This document shows, piece by piece, positions 1 through 9,501 of a stretch of 42,489 bases of DNA (position 1 is the stretch's first letter; each line of letters begins with the position of its first letter). The notes under the pieces are model-generated. The model did not search any database and was not told the origin of the DNA. It saw only the letters and a list, made by a program, of their open reading frames with translations. Origin of the DNA: Dehalococcoidia bacterium (GTDB lineage: Bacteria > Chloroflexota > Dehalococcoidia > GIF9 > AB-539-J10); assembly GCA_021162545.1 (NCBI GenBank), contig JAGGYM010000052.1:1-42489 (forward strand), in the 5' to 3' direction. A program made the translations under genes and the position numbers.

Positions 1-89
1 AGAAGTTGATTTTTGCACGGAATTTTGCTAGAGTTCAAACAGTTTTTGTCCCCAGTGAAGTATATATAAGGAGAAGGAGGTATCATTTC

Positions 90-2063
90 ATGGCAGAAGA
101 CAAAGGCATGCTTTCCATGATGGAGGAAAACCGTATATTTCCTCAGCCAAAGGAAATAGTTGAGAGAGCCTACATCAAAAGCATGGAAGAGTACAGGAAA
201 ATCTACAAGGAATCCATTGAAAACCCCGAGAAATTCTGGGGGGAACTGGGAGAACAGCTCGACTGGTATAAGAAGTGGGACAAAGTGATGGTAAACGATT
301 TTGTCAACGCCCATCACGAATGGTTTGTTGGCGGCAAACTCAACGTTTGCTATAACTGCATTGACCGCCACCTGAACAGCTGGAGAAAGAACAAAGCGGC
401 TCTCATCTGGGAAGGGGAACCGGAGGGAGATAACAAAACTTATACTTACCAGGACCTTTACTATGAAGTAACCAGGTTCGCCAATGTGCTGAAAAAACAG
501 GGCGTCAAGAAGGGCGACCGCGTTTCCATCTACCTGCCCATGATTCCTGAGCTGGCGATATCGCTGCTGGCATGCGCCAGGATAGGAGCCATACATTCCG
601 TGGTCTTTGGAGGCTTCAGCGCCGAAGCGCTCCGCGACAGAATACAGGACTGTGGCTCAAAGCTTCTCATCTGCTGCGATGGCTACTACCGCAATGGCAA
701 AGTCATCAACAGCAAGAGCAACGCCGATGCTGCCATGGAAGTATGTCCCAACGTCGAGACCGCCATCGTGGTAAAGAGAACCGGAAACGATGTTACCATG
801 AAAGAGGACCGCGACCGCTGGTGGAACGACGAAATACTGGCTGACGACATCGTCCCGGTGTGTGAACCAGAGGTAATGGATGCCGAAGACCCCCTGTTTA
901 TCCTCTATACCAGCGGCAGCACGGGCAAACCCAAGGGCGTGCTGCACACCCAGGCAGGATACCTGCTTTACGCAGGTCAGACGATGAAGTGGAGCTTTGA
1001 CATTCACGATGACGACACCTTCTGGTGCACCGCGGACATCGGCTGGGTGACGGGGCACACTTATTGCGTCTATGGGCCCCTCATGCTTGGCGCCACCAGC
1101 GTGATATTCGAAGGCGTGCCCACTTTCCCCAAACCGGACAGATTCTGGGAAGTCGTGGAAAAACACAAGGTAAATGTCTTCTACACCGCCCCCACTGCAT
1201 TGCGCTCGCTGATGAGAGAAGGCGATGAATGGGTCGACAAGCGCGACCTGAGCAGCCTGCGCGTCCTGGGTTCCGTGGGAGAACCGATAAACCCCGAGGT
1301 CTGGATGTGGTATTTCCAGAAGATAGGAAAAGAGAGATGCCCCATTTCGGATTGCTGGTGGCAGACTGAGACCGGAGGTCACCTCATCTCGCCCATCGCC
1401 GGGGCGACGCCGATGAAGCCAGGCTCAGCCACCTTCCCTCTTCCCGGTATAGAACTGGCGATCCTCAAGGAGGATGGCTCTCCCGCCGCGGTTAACGAAG
1501 GCGGCGCCCTGGTCGTCAAGCAACCCTGGCCAGGCCTGATGCGCACGGTCTACGGTGACCCCAAGAGGTTCAAGGAAACATACTTCTCTCTCTATCCCGG
1601 CGTATACACCTCAGGCGATGGCGCCAGGAAAGATAAGGATGGTTACTACTGGCTGATGGGACGCATCGACGACGTCATCAACGTCTCGGGACACCGCATC
1701 GGCACGGCCGAAGTCGAAAGCGCGCTGGTATCTTTTGGCGACGTCGCCGAAGCAGCCGTGGTCGGCATGCCTCACGACATCAAGGGACAGGGAATATACG
1801 CTTATGTAACTCTCAAGGCAGGGGTTGCCAAAGAGGAAAGCCTGAAGAAAACCCTCGTCGCTCATGTGCGCAAGGAAATCGGCCCCATCGCTTCCCCCGA
1901 CAAAATCCAGTTCTCCGATGGCCTGCCCAAAACCAGGAGCGGCAAAATTATGAGAAGGATTTTGATGAAGATCGCCGCTGGCGATGTGAGCAACCTGGGA
2001 GACACCTCTACACTGGCCGACCCCAGCGTCGTAGGCGACCTGGTGAAGGGAAGAATAGAATAA
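90..2063 (+). CDS. acs: Acetyl-CoA synthetase, AMP-forming
   Basis: Activates acetate to acetyl-CoA through acetyl-adenylate in the cytoplasm. The 657-residue length matches the family (about 650). Visible motifs are the adenylation P-loop [11 protein letters not shown] near residue 273, CWWQTETGG near 420, the hinge region with [15 protein letters not shown], and the C-terminal [11 protein letters not shown] whose lysine (about 619) is the usual reversible acetylation site. The frame is open upstream to position 6, but the ATG at 90 is chosen because GAGAAGGAGG lies 9 nt before it and the protein then begins like other Acs proteins. It is followed 107 nt later on the same strand by an acetate carrier, so uptake and activation are probably co-expressed. 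Identity is very secure; the start is well supported. Confidence 0.97.
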   Translation: MAEDKGMLSMMEENRIFPQPKEIVERAYIKSMEEYRKIYKESIENPEKFWGELGEQLDWYKKWDKVMVNDFVNAHHEWFVGGKLNVCYNCIDRHLNSWRKNKAALIWEGEPEGDNKTYTYQDLYYEVTRFANVLKKQGVKKGDRVSIYLPMIPELAISLLACARIGAIHSVVFGGFSAEALRDRIQDCGSKLLICCDGYYRNGKVINSKSNADAAMEVCPNVETAIVVKRTGNDVTMKEDRDRWWNDEILADDIVPVCEPEVMDAEDPLFILYTSGSTGKPKGVLHTQAGYLLYAGQTMKWSFDIHDDDTFWCTADIGWVTGHTYCVYGPLMLGATSVIFEGVPTFPKPDRFWEVVEKHKVNVFYTAPTALRSLMREGDEWVDKRDLSSLRVLGSVGEPINPEVWMWYFQKIGKERCPISDCWWQTETGGHLISPIAGATPMKPGSATFPLPGIELAILKEDGSPAAVNEGGALVVKQPWPGLMRTVYGDPKRFKETYFSLYPGVYTSGDGARKDKDGYYWLMGRIDDVINVSGHRIGTAEVESALVSFGDVAEAAVVGMPHDIKGQGIYAYVTLKAGVAKEESLKKTLVAHVRKEIGPIASPDKIQFSDGLPKTRSGKIMRRILMKIAAGDVSNLGDTSTLADPSVVGDLVKGRIE

Positions 2064-2089
2064 GTCTTTAGATTATAAAGAGATAGTAA

Positions 2090-2122
2090 GTAGTGCCAGG
2101 CATTCCAGCTACCTGGCACTAC
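2090..2122 (+). terminator. Hairpin between acs and the acetate carrier gene
   Basis: An 11-bp perfect inverted repeat (arms 2090-2100 and 2112-2122, loop 11 nt) lies between acs and the carrier gene. No run of T follows, so it is not a classical intrinsic terminator. It may be a partial attenuator or an mRNA-stabilising or processing hairpin. The structure is seen directly; the role is inferred. Confidence 0.45.
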
Positions 2123-2170
2123 CGCTTTGCCATCATTGTTATCAAAATCTAAAGAAAGGAGAAGGTTTTC

Positions 2171-2728
2171 ATGGCAGAAGAAGTTAAATGGGGTAACCCT
2201 GGAGCCTTAGGACTCGCCGGGTTTGGTTTCAATACCATCTTGCTGCAGCTACACAACATCGGGGCAATATCAAATGTGGAGCCATTGCTGTATGGATTCT
2301 TCTGGGGAGGGCTGGCCCAGATTATCGCCGGCATAATCGACGGACGCAGGGGCGATACCTTCGGTTTGACGGCTTTCACGTCCTACGGAGTATTCTGGAT
2401 AGGCCTGAGCTTCATGTTTCTTATGGAGTGGCTCGGTGTAGTTACCCTGTCAGCAACAGGGCTGGCATGGACATTCATCCTCTGGGGCATATTTACCGCC
2501 TACATGACTATAAGCGCCATTAAAATTTCCAAAGTCCACGTTTTCGTATTCGCAACACTGGTTATATTGTTCGGGCTGCTGGCAGCACATTTCTTTGGCG
2601 CAATTCCTGCTAAAGTCGCTGGCGTTGAGGGAATTATCTGTGGAGCTGCCGCTGTCTATGCTTCAGCTGCAGTAGTTCTCAATGCAATGTACGGCAGGTG
2701 GGTTCTACCCATCGGCCTGCACAGCTAG
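2171..2728 (+). CDS. satP: Acetate carrier, GPR1/FUN34/SatP (YaaH) family
   Basis: A 185-residue, six-helix inner-membrane protein of the acetate uptake transporter family. It starts with NPGALGLAGFGFNT, the family signature (usually NPxPLGLxGF), at residues 8-21. A loop with FFWGGLAQIIAGI precedes the second hydrophobic segment and a FGLTAFTSYG motif follows. Its place behind acs fits import of acetate for activation. An AAGGAGAAGG ribosome-binding site lies just upstream of the ATG. The gene converges on mfd; its TAG overlaps the mfd stop in one palindromic CTAG. Family assignment is firm; substrate specificity (acetate, possibly succinate) is inferred from family and context. Confidence 0.92.
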   Translation: MAEEVKWGNPGALGLAGFGFNTILLQLHNIGAISNVEPLLYGFFWGGLAQIIAGIIDGRRGDTFGLTAFTSYGVFWIGLSFMFLMEWLGVVTLSATGLAWTFILWGIFTAYMTISAIKISKVHVFVFATLVILFGLLAAHFFGAIPAKVAGVEGIICGAAAVYASAAVVLNAMYGRWVLPIGLHS

Positions 2729-5700
2729 TCAGACATCTTGTGCAGGAGGTCCTTCAGGGCCTCCTGCCATTTGTTCCCCAACCGCCTGAGGTCCAGCCTG
2801 ATTTGCCGGACGCCCACCCTGACAGCACCTCGATATTTGCAGTCAGCGGAAAGTGAAAGATTCAAACTTCTCCCCGGAGACAATTCCAGCACCAATTGCC
2901 TCCCCTGGGAGTAAATTAACCGTACTCCCACCCCGGCAGCGAGAACTTTCACCTCTATGGCATAAAAGAGATTGCTCACCTGCTGAGGCAACTCTCCAAA
3001 CCTGTCTCTGAACTCCGCCAACATCTCCTTCAGATCGCCTTCGCTCTCGAGCTTTTCCAGCCGGCGATAGAGGCTCAAGCGGGTATCCACATCAGGAACG
3101 TATTCCTCCGGAATAAAGGCCGTCAAAGGCAGAGACAGACCGGGACCACCCTCTCCCTCATTCACTTCAACTTTATCCCGCTCTCCACTTTTCAATTTCT
3201 CCACCGCCCGGGCCAGCAACTGACAGTAAAGGTCAAATCCCACAGCAGCTATGTGCCCACTTTGCGCAGACCCCAGCAAATTACCCGCCCCCCTGATCTC
3301 CAGATCCTTCATAGCAATGCTGAATCCAGCGCCCAGTTCACCTGCCTCGAAGACGGCCTTAAGCCTCCTGTATGCCTGAGGCGTCAACTGCCTCTTCCTG
3401 TCAAAGAAAAAATAAGCGCATGCCCGTTCGCTGCTGCGACCTATTCTCCCCCTTAACTGGTAAAGCTGAGCCAGTCCAAACCTGTCAACCCGGTCGACTA
3501 TCATGGTATTGACATTGGGTATGTCCAGGCCTGATTCAATAATGGTAGTGGTAATCAACACATCGTAATTGCCGGCAACGAACTGTGCCATGACCTCCTC
3601 CAATTCCCACTCAGGCACCCTCCCATGAGCTATAGCTACTCGAGCCTCAGGCACCAGCGCCTGCAACCTATCTGCAACGAGGGCCATACTCTCAATTCGA
3701 TTATGCACAAAGAACACCTGCCCATTTCTTTCCATCTCGCGCAAAATTGCCCGTTGCATCAACTGCTCATCATAGGGACCAACATAAGTTTTAACGGAGA
3801 GGCGTTCCTCTGGAGGAGTTTCAATGATGCTCATATCCCTTATCCCCGTTAAGGACATGTGCAGCGTGCGCGGGATGGGGGTGGCACTCAGGGTAAGGAC
3901 ATCCACTTCCTTCCTCATCTGCCTCAGCTTTTCCTTTTGCAACACGCCAAAGCGCTGCTCTTCGTCAATCACCACCAAGCCTAAATCTCTAAAGACAACG
4001 TCCTTTTGCAGCAGGCGATGCGTACCAATGCATATATCTACGGTGCCACAGGACAGCCCTTCGAGAACTTCCCGCTCCCTGTCCCGCGAGCAAAAGCGGC
4101 TCAGCACCTCTACCCTTACGGGGAAAGTCTGCAATCTCTCCCTGAAGGTAGCGAAGTGCTGTTGTGCCAGCACGGTAGTGGGAACCAGTATCGCCACCTG
4201 TTTGCTATCCATTACCGCTTTGAAAGCAGCGCGCAGAGCTACTTCGGTTTTGCCATAGCCCACATCTCCACAGATAAGGCGGTCCATGGGCCTGGGCCTA
4301 TTCATGTCTTTCTTAACAGCCATGATGGCATCAAGCTGGTCGGCAGTCTCCACGTAGGGAAAAGAGGCCTCCAGCTCCTGCTGCCATAATGTATCGGCAG
4401 AGAAGGCAAACCCCCGGCTTACTTCGCGGGAAGCGTAAATTGCAAGCATCTGCTGCGCTATGTCCACAACCGACTCTTTAACTCTCTGCTTGAGCCTTTC
4501 CCACTCCTGCGTTCCCAGCCTGCTCAAGGATGGCATTTTCCCCGAGGCACCAATATAAAGGCTGACCCGTTCCACCTGGTTGGAGGGAACGTACAACCTG
4601 TCCCTACCGGCATACTCCAGGATGAGGTATTCCTGCTCCACCTCATCAGCAGTCATGCGGGTTAATCCTTTAAACCGGCCGATGCCGTGGTCAACATGAA
4701 CCACATAATCTCCCGGGGCCAGCTGGTGAGTAAGCCAGTGTCGATGCACGGGTTTACTTCTTCCCCTCTGTGCCTTTTTCACAACACCAAACAGTTCTGC
4801 ATCGGTGATCAGGCGCAGAGAACCCATCTCCCACCCCCCAGATGGAAGAGCCTGTGAAACATGCTCCGGTAAATTTTGCAGCAGCGTGATGGAGCCAGGC
4901 GGAGGGATGTCCTGCAATTCCGAAGAGGGAGCCAGTTCCATTCCCTTTTCCTGAAACAGTTCTGTAAGTCTACCTACCTGGCGACTAACTATGAGCAAGC
5001 GCTGCTTGCTTTGCCAGGACCTCTCAGCTTCCACAAGGAACCTCTCCACCTTTCCCCCATATTTCGGAGCCATGGTAAAAGGAAGAGTTTGCCAGTTTTC
5101 CTCCCTCTCACCCCAGGGCTCCAGTTTCAGGCACCGCCTGGTGCTCGCTTTTTCCTTTATTTCTTCCCAGGAAAAGTAAGGGGAGGGAAAACCACGAGGG
5201 ATTTCTCCCCGTTGCCGCCTGGCGCTTCCAGCGTCTTCTGCCTCGCAAGATAAGCTGTCAACAGTTGTTTCAATTTCCCCGGGGACATCAAGAACCAACA
5301 CGGCTTCTTCTCCCAGGTAATCAAGCACATTTCCCCCATTAAAAACCGGGAGGTAGAAGAGAGCATCGGAAATCTCCTGCCCTTGCTCCAGCTTAACCAG
5401 GTCATCCTGGAAGCGCTGCTTCACTTCAACATTGCAACCATCCAGATTCAGTGCGCAACCACGTTTCCTCTCCGGCACCAGGACTTCTCTGGCAGGGATG
5501 ATTACCACCGCATTCACCATATCAGTAGAGCGCTGGCTTCCCGGAAGAAAAAACCTGATGCTCTCTATCCGATTGCCGGAGAACTCAATGCGCGCCGGCA
5601 AAGGGCTGCCGGGAGAGAAAACATCGAGAATACCTCCCCGCCGGCACATCGTCCCAGGAACCTCAACGACGTCCTCCATTCTGTACCCCATGGACTGCCA

Positions 5701-6189
5701 TTCCCGCAACAAACCCAGCAGGTCAGCATTCATTCCCTTCTTCAAGACATGGCAGGCAGCAGTAAAATCCGGTCGAGAGAGCGTTCTGGTCGCCAGAGCA
5801 AAAGCCGAAGCCACTATCAAGGGAGGCTCAGCACCGGGTTCACGTAGAGCCAGGGTGGACAATAGCTGCAACCTCTGCCACATGGCATTAGCAGAAAAGG
5901 AGGAAGGGAATTCACAGGGCAAGAAATCGAGTTCAGGAAAATGACTTAACTTCGTCGAAGGAGAACACCATATCTGAAGCTCCTCACAGAGCATGCGGGC
6001 TTTTTCAGGCTGGGCAGTTATCACTACCAGAGGCAGTTCGAGACAATCGTGAAGCGCTGCTATTAAATAAGGACTGGCAGCTTCGAGTACAATTGCCTTA
6101 TGCCCGCCCCGGGACGTCAGCAACCGCTCCACCAACTGTTTGCAGGAGGTGGTTGCTTCTAGCAGGGAAAGCAGACAAGAAAGGTTCAT
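2725..6189 (-). CDS. mfd: Transcription-repair coupling factor Mfd
   Basis: Removes RNA polymerase stalled at DNA lesions and recruits UvrA. At 1154 residues it is close to the E. coli length (1148). Order of parts: N-terminal UvrB-like region; RNA polymerase-interacting domain with HVDHGIGRFKGL near 500; RecG-like motor with Walker A GDVGYGKTE near 645, DEEQ box near 741, SATPIPRTLHMS, and motif VI QLYQLRGRIGRSSERA; C-terminal TRCF domain with EEYVPDVDTRLSLYRRL. The frame is open to a GTG at 6213, but the ATG at 6189 is preferred because a GAGAAG sits 6 nt before it and the protein then starts MNLS. A TACAAT box on the minus strand (6255-6260) is a plausible -10. Divergent from proB. Confidence 0.97.
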   Translation of the reverse strand: MNLSCLLSLLEATTSCKQLVERLLTSRGGHKAIVLEAASPYLIAALHDCLELPLVVITAQPEKARMLCEELQIWCSPSTKLSHFPELDFLPCEFPSSFSANAMWQRLQLLSTLALREPGAEPPLIVASAFALATRTLSRPDFTAACHVLKKGMNADLLGLLREWQSMGYRMEDVVEVPGTMCRRGGILDVFSPGSPLPARIEFSGNRIESIRFFLPGSQRSTDMVNAVVIIPAREVLVPERKRGCALNLDGCNVEVKQRFQDDLVKLEQGQEISDALFYLPVFNGGNVLDYLGEEAVLVLDVPGEIETTVDSLSCEAEDAGSARRQRGEIPRGFPSPYFSWEEIKEKASTRRCLKLEPWGEREENWQTLPFTMAPKYGGKVERFLVEAERSWQSKQRLLIVSRQVGRLTELFQEKGMELAPSSELQDIPPPGSITLLQNLPEHVSQALPSGGWEMGSLRLITDAELFGVVKKAQRGRSKPVHRHWLTHQLAPGDYVVHVDHGIGRFKGLTRMTADEVEQEYLILEYAGRDRLYVPSNQVERVSLYIGASGKMPSLSRLGTQEWERLKQRVKESVVDIAQQMLAIYASREVSRGFAFSADTLWQQELEASFPYVETADQLDAIMAVKKDMNRPRPMDRLICGDVGYGKTEVALRAAFKAVMDSKQVAILVPTTVLAQQHFATFRERLQTFPVRVEVLSRFCSRDREREVLEGLSCGTVDICIGTHRLLQKDVVFRDLGLVVIDEEQRFGVLQKEKLRQMRKEVDVLTLSATPIPRTLHMSLTGIRDMSIIETPPEERLSVKTYVGPYDEQLMQRAILREMERNGQVFFVHNRIESMALVADRLQALVPEARVAIAHGRVPEWELEEVMAQFVAGNYDVLITTTIIESGLDIPNVNTMIVDRVDRFGLAQLYQLRGRIGRSSERACAYFFFDRKRQLTPQAYRRLKAVFEAGELGAGFSIAMKDLEIRGAGNLLGSAQSGHIAAVGFDLYCQLLARAVEKLKSGERDKVEVNEGEGGPGLSLPLTAFIPEEYVPDVDTRLSLYRRLEKLESEGDLKEMLAEFRDRFGELPQQVSNLFYAIEVKVLAAGVGVRLIYSQGRQLVLELSPGRSLNLSLSADCKYRGAVRVGVRQIRLDLRRLGNKWQEALKDLLHKMSD
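2742..2767 (+). terminator. Terminator-like hairpin just after the carrier gene, inside the 3' end of mfd
   Basis: An 11-bp stem (one G-T pair) capped by a TTCA tetraloop begins 14 nt after the carrier stop and is followed by a moderately T-rich stretch (CATTTGTT). It would end plus-strand transcription, yet it lies in the last codons of mfd on the other strand, so the sequence serves both purposes. Confidence 0.55.
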
Positions 6190-6267
6190 GCCAGGCTTCT
6201 CAACAGCGACCACCGGCTATCAACAAATCAGACGCCGATAACCGCGGCAGCCAAATTGTAGCATGAG

Positions 6268-6305
6268 TTGCCAGTGCAAGCTAAAACTGCTAAATTGGCA
6301 CTATG
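6268..6305 (+). promoter_or_regulatory. Predicted leaderless promoter of proBA
   Basis: TTGCCA (6268-6273), a 17-bp spacer, TAAATT (6291-6296), six bases, then the proB ATG at 6303. Transcription would start on or next to the A of the start codon. There is no Shine-Dalgarno sequence before this ATG, in keeping with a leaderless message. Sequence pattern seen; activity inferred. Confidence 0.55.
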
Positions 6306-7415
6306 CCTTACCACCGCATTGTGGCCAAATTCGGAACCAACCTTCTCACCGCCGGCACCGACCATCTGGACACGGAAGTCATGGCCAGGCTGGCCAAGCA
6401 GGCAGCCCATCTCCACCACCAGGGAAGAGAGATAGTACTGGTTTCTTCAGGAGCAATCGCTGCTGGCAGGCAAAAGCTCAAAAAAGTACCTGAAAACAAG
6501 AATGCGCCTTTCAGGCAGGTTCTGGCTTCCGCGGGGCAAAATCTCCTGATGCACACATACGAAGAGATATTCAGCCAGCACAAGATAACCATAGCACAAG
6601 CGCTGCTTACCAGAACAGATATCTCCAATCGCTGTGGCTATCTCAATGCCCGCAATACCCTGCTTGCCCTCATGGAACTCGGTGTAATATGCATCGTCAA
6701 TGAAAACGACGTCGTTGCCACAGATGAAATCCAGAAAATGAGATTCGGGGACAACGATAACTTATCAGCTATGGTGGCCAACCTCATTGATGCCGACCTG
6801 CTGGTATTGCTTACCGATGTCAGTGGCCTGTACACCGCAGACCCCAGCAGCAACCCCGGCGCCCAGCTCATACACAGAGTGGACAAAATAGATGCCAGCG
6901 TAGAAAAGCTGGCAGGCAAAACCAGCAGGATACAGGGAACAGGAGGAATGATAACCAAGATACAGGCAGCTAAACTGGCTACATCTTCCGGGACAAACGT
7001 AGTTATCGCCAGCGGGGAGGAACCCGAAATCCTGGTGAAAATCGATGCAGGGGAACGCTCAGGAACCTTCTTCCCGGCGCAGGGGAATAAGCTGGAAAGC
7101 AAGAAGCGGTGGATGCTCAGCGGATTATCCTCCAGGGGATGCATCACAGCGGATAAAGGCGCCATTCTGGCACTGAAGGAGCAACACAAAAGCCTGCTCC
7201 CCGCCGGCATCATAGAAGTAAAGGGGCATTTCCAGCGGGGCGACATCGTGGACGTATTCGATCAGCAGGGAAATCGCTGCGCCTGCGGCATCTGCAATTA
7301 CAGGTTCAGAGACATCGTGCGCATCAGAGGAGCCCACTCGGACCAGATATCCAAACTCCTGGGACATAACTACGGCAACGAGGTGATTCACAGAAATAAC
7401 ATGGTGGTGTTATAA
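6303..7415 (+). CDS. proB: Glutamate 5-kinase
   Basis: First step of proline synthesis: ATP-dependent phosphorylation of glutamate to gamma-glutamyl phosphate. The 370-residue protein has the amino-acid kinase fold with KFGTNLLTAG at the N terminus, the substrate loop SSGAIAAGRQKL near residue 50, and NENDVVATDEI then FGDNDNLSAMVA near 140-160. A C-terminal PUA domain covers about the last 90 residues (PAGIIEVKGHFQRGDIVDV region). Full length for the PUA-containing form. proA follows after 10 nt, so the two genes form an operon and probably a functional complex protecting the unstable intermediate. The start lacks a ribosome-binding site but fits the family and the leaderless promoter. Confidence 0.96.
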   Translation: MPYHRIVAKFGTNLLTAGTDHLDTEVMARLAKQAAHLHHQGREIVLVSSGAIAAGRQKLKKVPENKNAPFRQVLASAGQNLLMHTYEEIFSQHKITIAQALLTRTDISNRCGYLNARNTLLALMELGVICIVNENDVVATDEIQKMRFGDNDNLSAMVANLIDADLLVLLTDVSGLYTADPSSNPGAQLIHRVDKIDASVEKLAGKTSRIQGTGGMITKIQAAKLATSSGTNVVIASGEEPEILVKIDAGERSGTFFPAQGNKLESKKRWMLSGLSSRGCITADKGAILALKEQHKSLLPAGIIEVKGHFQRGDIVDVFDQQGNRCACGICNYRFRDIVRIRGAHSDQISKLLGHNYGNEVIHRNNMVVL

Positions 7416-7425
7416 GGGGGAAATC

Positions 7426-8700
7426 ATGGATTCTGTCACAAGAGAAATGGAAGAGAAGGGAAAGATGGCCCGGGCAGCCAGGAAAAAGCTCGCCTTCTTC
7501 CCAACGCAGAGCAAAAACGAGGCCCTGCTCAACGTCGCTGAAGCTCTCATCACCAGGGAGGACGAGGTCCTGGCTGCCAACGCGACCGACTATAAAAAAG
7601 CCAGCAGTTCGGGGATGAACGAAGCCATGCTCGACAGGCTCATACTGTCGCCGGAACGCATTCAGAGCATCGCCAGGGACGTGAGGGCAGTGGCTGCATT
7701 GCCCGACCCGGTAGGAGAAATATTCGACATGCGCACCATGCCCAACGGCCTGTTGCTGGGGAAGAAAAGGGTTCCCCTGGGAGTGGTCGGAGCCATATAC
7801 GAGAGCCGTCCCGATGTTACCATAGCCATATCAAGCCTGTGCCTCAAATCAGGCAACGCCGTCATCCTCAGGGGAGGCAAGGAGGCAATAAATTCCTGCA
7901 CCGCACTGGCCAGAATAGCAATGGAGGCGACACAAGAAGCAGGCGTACCGCAGGGAGCAATCCAGTTCGTTGCGTCTCCCGGAAGAGCCCTGGTTAATCA
8001 TATGCTCAAGATGAAGGAAACAATCAACCTGATGATACCTCGCGGTGGTGCTGACCTGATAAGGCTCGTCTCGGAGAATGCCACCATGCCGGTAATCACC
8101 GGCGGGGTAGGCGTCTGCCACATCTACATCGACAGGGAGGCGAATCTGGATAGTGCGGTAGCCATTGCCTATAACGCCAAGGTGCAGCGCCCCACGGTAT
8201 GCAATGCCATGGATTGTCTCCTGGTCCACAGCCAGATCGCCGGAGAGTACCTGCCCTCCATCGCTACAGAATGGAGCAATGCCGGTGTAGAAATGCATTG
8301 CGATGAGCGGGCCATGGATATTCTGAAACCCTTCAACTTCGCAAACGCGGTCAGGGCAACAAAAGAAGACTGGGGGAAAGAATTTCTTTCCCTGACGGCC
8401 GCAATAAAAGTGGTGGACTCTCTGGATGAAGCCCTGGAGCACATCGATAAATACGGGTCGGGACATTCCGAGGCCATCGTAAGCGAGGATTACTCCGCAA
8501 CCATGCGCTTTCTCAACGAGGCAGATGCCGCCTGTGTCTATGCCAATGCCAGCACGCGTTTCACCGACGGCGCGCAATTCGGTCTGGGCGCTGAAATAGG
8601 CATCAGCACCCAAAAATTCCACGCCCGCGGCCCCATGGGGCTAAAGGAACTTACCAGCTATAAGTGGATCATCTTCGGCAGCGGACAGGTTCGCCCTTAG
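7426..8700 (+). CDS. proA: Gamma-glutamyl phosphate reductase
   Basis: Second step of proline synthesis: NADPH-dependent reduction of gamma-glutamyl phosphate to glutamate semialdehyde. 424 residues, family-typical. Visible are [17 protein letters not shown] near residue 110, the glycine-rich ILRGGKEA, and the catalytic cysteine in [14 protein letters not shown] (about residue 260). The C-terminal [13 protein letters not shown] motif is intact. AAGGGGG lies 5 nt before the ATG. The stop (TAG, 8698-8700) overlaps the stop of convergent rph by four bases. Confidence 0.97.
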   Translation: MDSVTREMEEKGKMARAARKKLAFFPTQSKNEALLNVAEALITREDEVLAANATDYKKASSSGMNEAMLDRLILSPERIQSIARDVRAVAALPDPVGEIFDMRTMPNGLLLGKKRVPLGVVGAIYESRPDVTIAISSLCLKSGNAVILRGGKEAINSCTALARIAMEATQEAGVPQGAIQFVASPGRALVNHMLKMKETINLMIPRGGADLIRLVSENATMPVITGGVGVCHIYIDREANLDSAVAIAYNAKVQRPTVCNAMDCLLVHSQIAGEYLPSIATEWSNAGVEMHCDERAMDILKPFNFANAVRATKEDWGKEFLSLTAAIKVVDSLDEALEHIDKYGSGHSEAIVSEDYSATMRFLNEADAACVYANASTRFTDGAQFGLGAEIGISTQKFHARGPMGLKELTSYKWIIFGSGQVRP

Positions 8701-9410
8701 GACAGAGTTCTCAAAGCAGCTTTTTGAATCTGGAGCAATCTGCCGATTCCATCCTGTGCCATAGTAATCAGGGTCGCCAGCTCATCCCTGGAAAAAGGTT
8801 TGCCTTCGGCAGTTCCCTGGATTTCCACAAATTCGTTCTTCTCAGTCATGACGACATTGAAGTCAACATCGGCACGATAGTCTTCCTCATAGCAAAGGTC
8901 AAGCAAAGCCGTGCCATCTACAAGGCCAACACTGACAGCAGCCACCATCTTGCCCAGGGGATTAAAAGGCAAGATGCCCCGTTTTCTGAGATTGTGAAAG
9001 GCCTGATACAGGGCAACATATGCCCCCGTGATAGAAGCCGTTCGCGTGCCTCCATCAGCCTGCAGAACATCACAATCCACCATGAAAGTCATCTCACCCA
9101 GGGCAGCTAAATTAACGGCTGCCCTCAGGCTGCGGCCAATAAGCCGTTGAATCTCCTCGCTTCTTCCGCTCGCTCTATCCCGTGACGTGCGGGTGAGCGT
9201 GGCGCGCGGCAGCATGGCATACTCTGCAGTGAGCCAGCCCTGGCCACTGCCCCTGAGAAAATGCGGCACCCTCTCTTCCATACTTACAGAGCACAACACC
9301 CTGGTTTTCCCCTGCTCGACTAGAACTGAACCTTCAGCAAAGCTCTGATACCCCAGAGTCATATGAACCGGACGCAGTTCATCACTGGCTCGATTGTCTA
9401 TTCTGTCCAT
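8697..9410 (-). CDS. rph: Ribonuclease PH
   Basis: Phosphorolytic 3'-5' exoribonuclease that trims tRNA 3' ends; works as a hexamer in the cytoplasm. The 237 residues cover the whole family length. It begins [13 protein letters not shown], carries the [21 protein letters not shown] segment with substrate-contacting arginines, and the phosphate-site motif [19 protein letters not shown] near residue 115. An AAGGAG precedes the ATG. A minus-strand promoter TTTACA-17 bp-TACTAT (9472 down to 9444) overlaps the promoter of the divergent gene. The usual neighbour rdgB is not adjacent. Confidence 0.96.
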   Translation of the reverse strand: MDRIDNRASDELRPVHMTLGYQSFAEGSVLVEQGKTRVLCSVSMEERVPHFLRGSGQGWLTAEYAMLPRATLTRTSRDRASGRSEEIQRLIGRSLRAAVNLAALGEMTFMVDCDVLQADGGTRTASITGAYVALYQAFHNLRKRGILPFNPLGKMVAAVSVGLVDGTALLDLCYEEDYRADVDFNVVMTEKNEFVEIQGTAEGKPFSRDELATLITMAQDGIGRLLQIQKAALRTLS

Positions 9411-9427
9411 AAAGTCTCCTTCTCATC

Positions 9428-9473
9428 AACATGTACCCTTGATATAGTAAACGAAATGAGTTAACATGTAAAC
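9428..9473. promoter_or_regulatory. Overlapping divergent promoters between rph and the NEW3-ABC operon
   Basis: Plus strand: TTGATA (9439-9444), 17 bp, TAACAT (9462-9467). Minus strand: TTTACA (complement of 9467-9472), 17 bp, TACTAT (complement of 9444-9449). The two promoters overlap face to face. Direct repeats sit in the same DNA: AACATGTA at 9428-9435 and 9463-9470, and GTAAAC at 9447-9452 and 9468-9473, the latter two helical turns apart. These could be operators. Patterns are seen; activity is inferred. Confidence 0.4.
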
Positions 9474-9501
9474 CAAATTATACAGGAATGGTGAAGGTGA
9501 A

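Noticed and set aside
657-1382. A 241-codon minus-strand frame inside acs
   Set aside because: Lies wholly opposite acs, shows no family motif, and its codon pattern mirrors the acs third positions.
2731-6187. Several plus-strand frames of 60-170 codons opposite mfd
   Set aside because: All lie within mfd, overlap each other in different frames and have no recognisable domains.
7849-8622. A 257-codon minus-strand frame inside proA
   Set aside because: Opposite a well-conserved proA sequence, without motifs or a ribosome-binding site.
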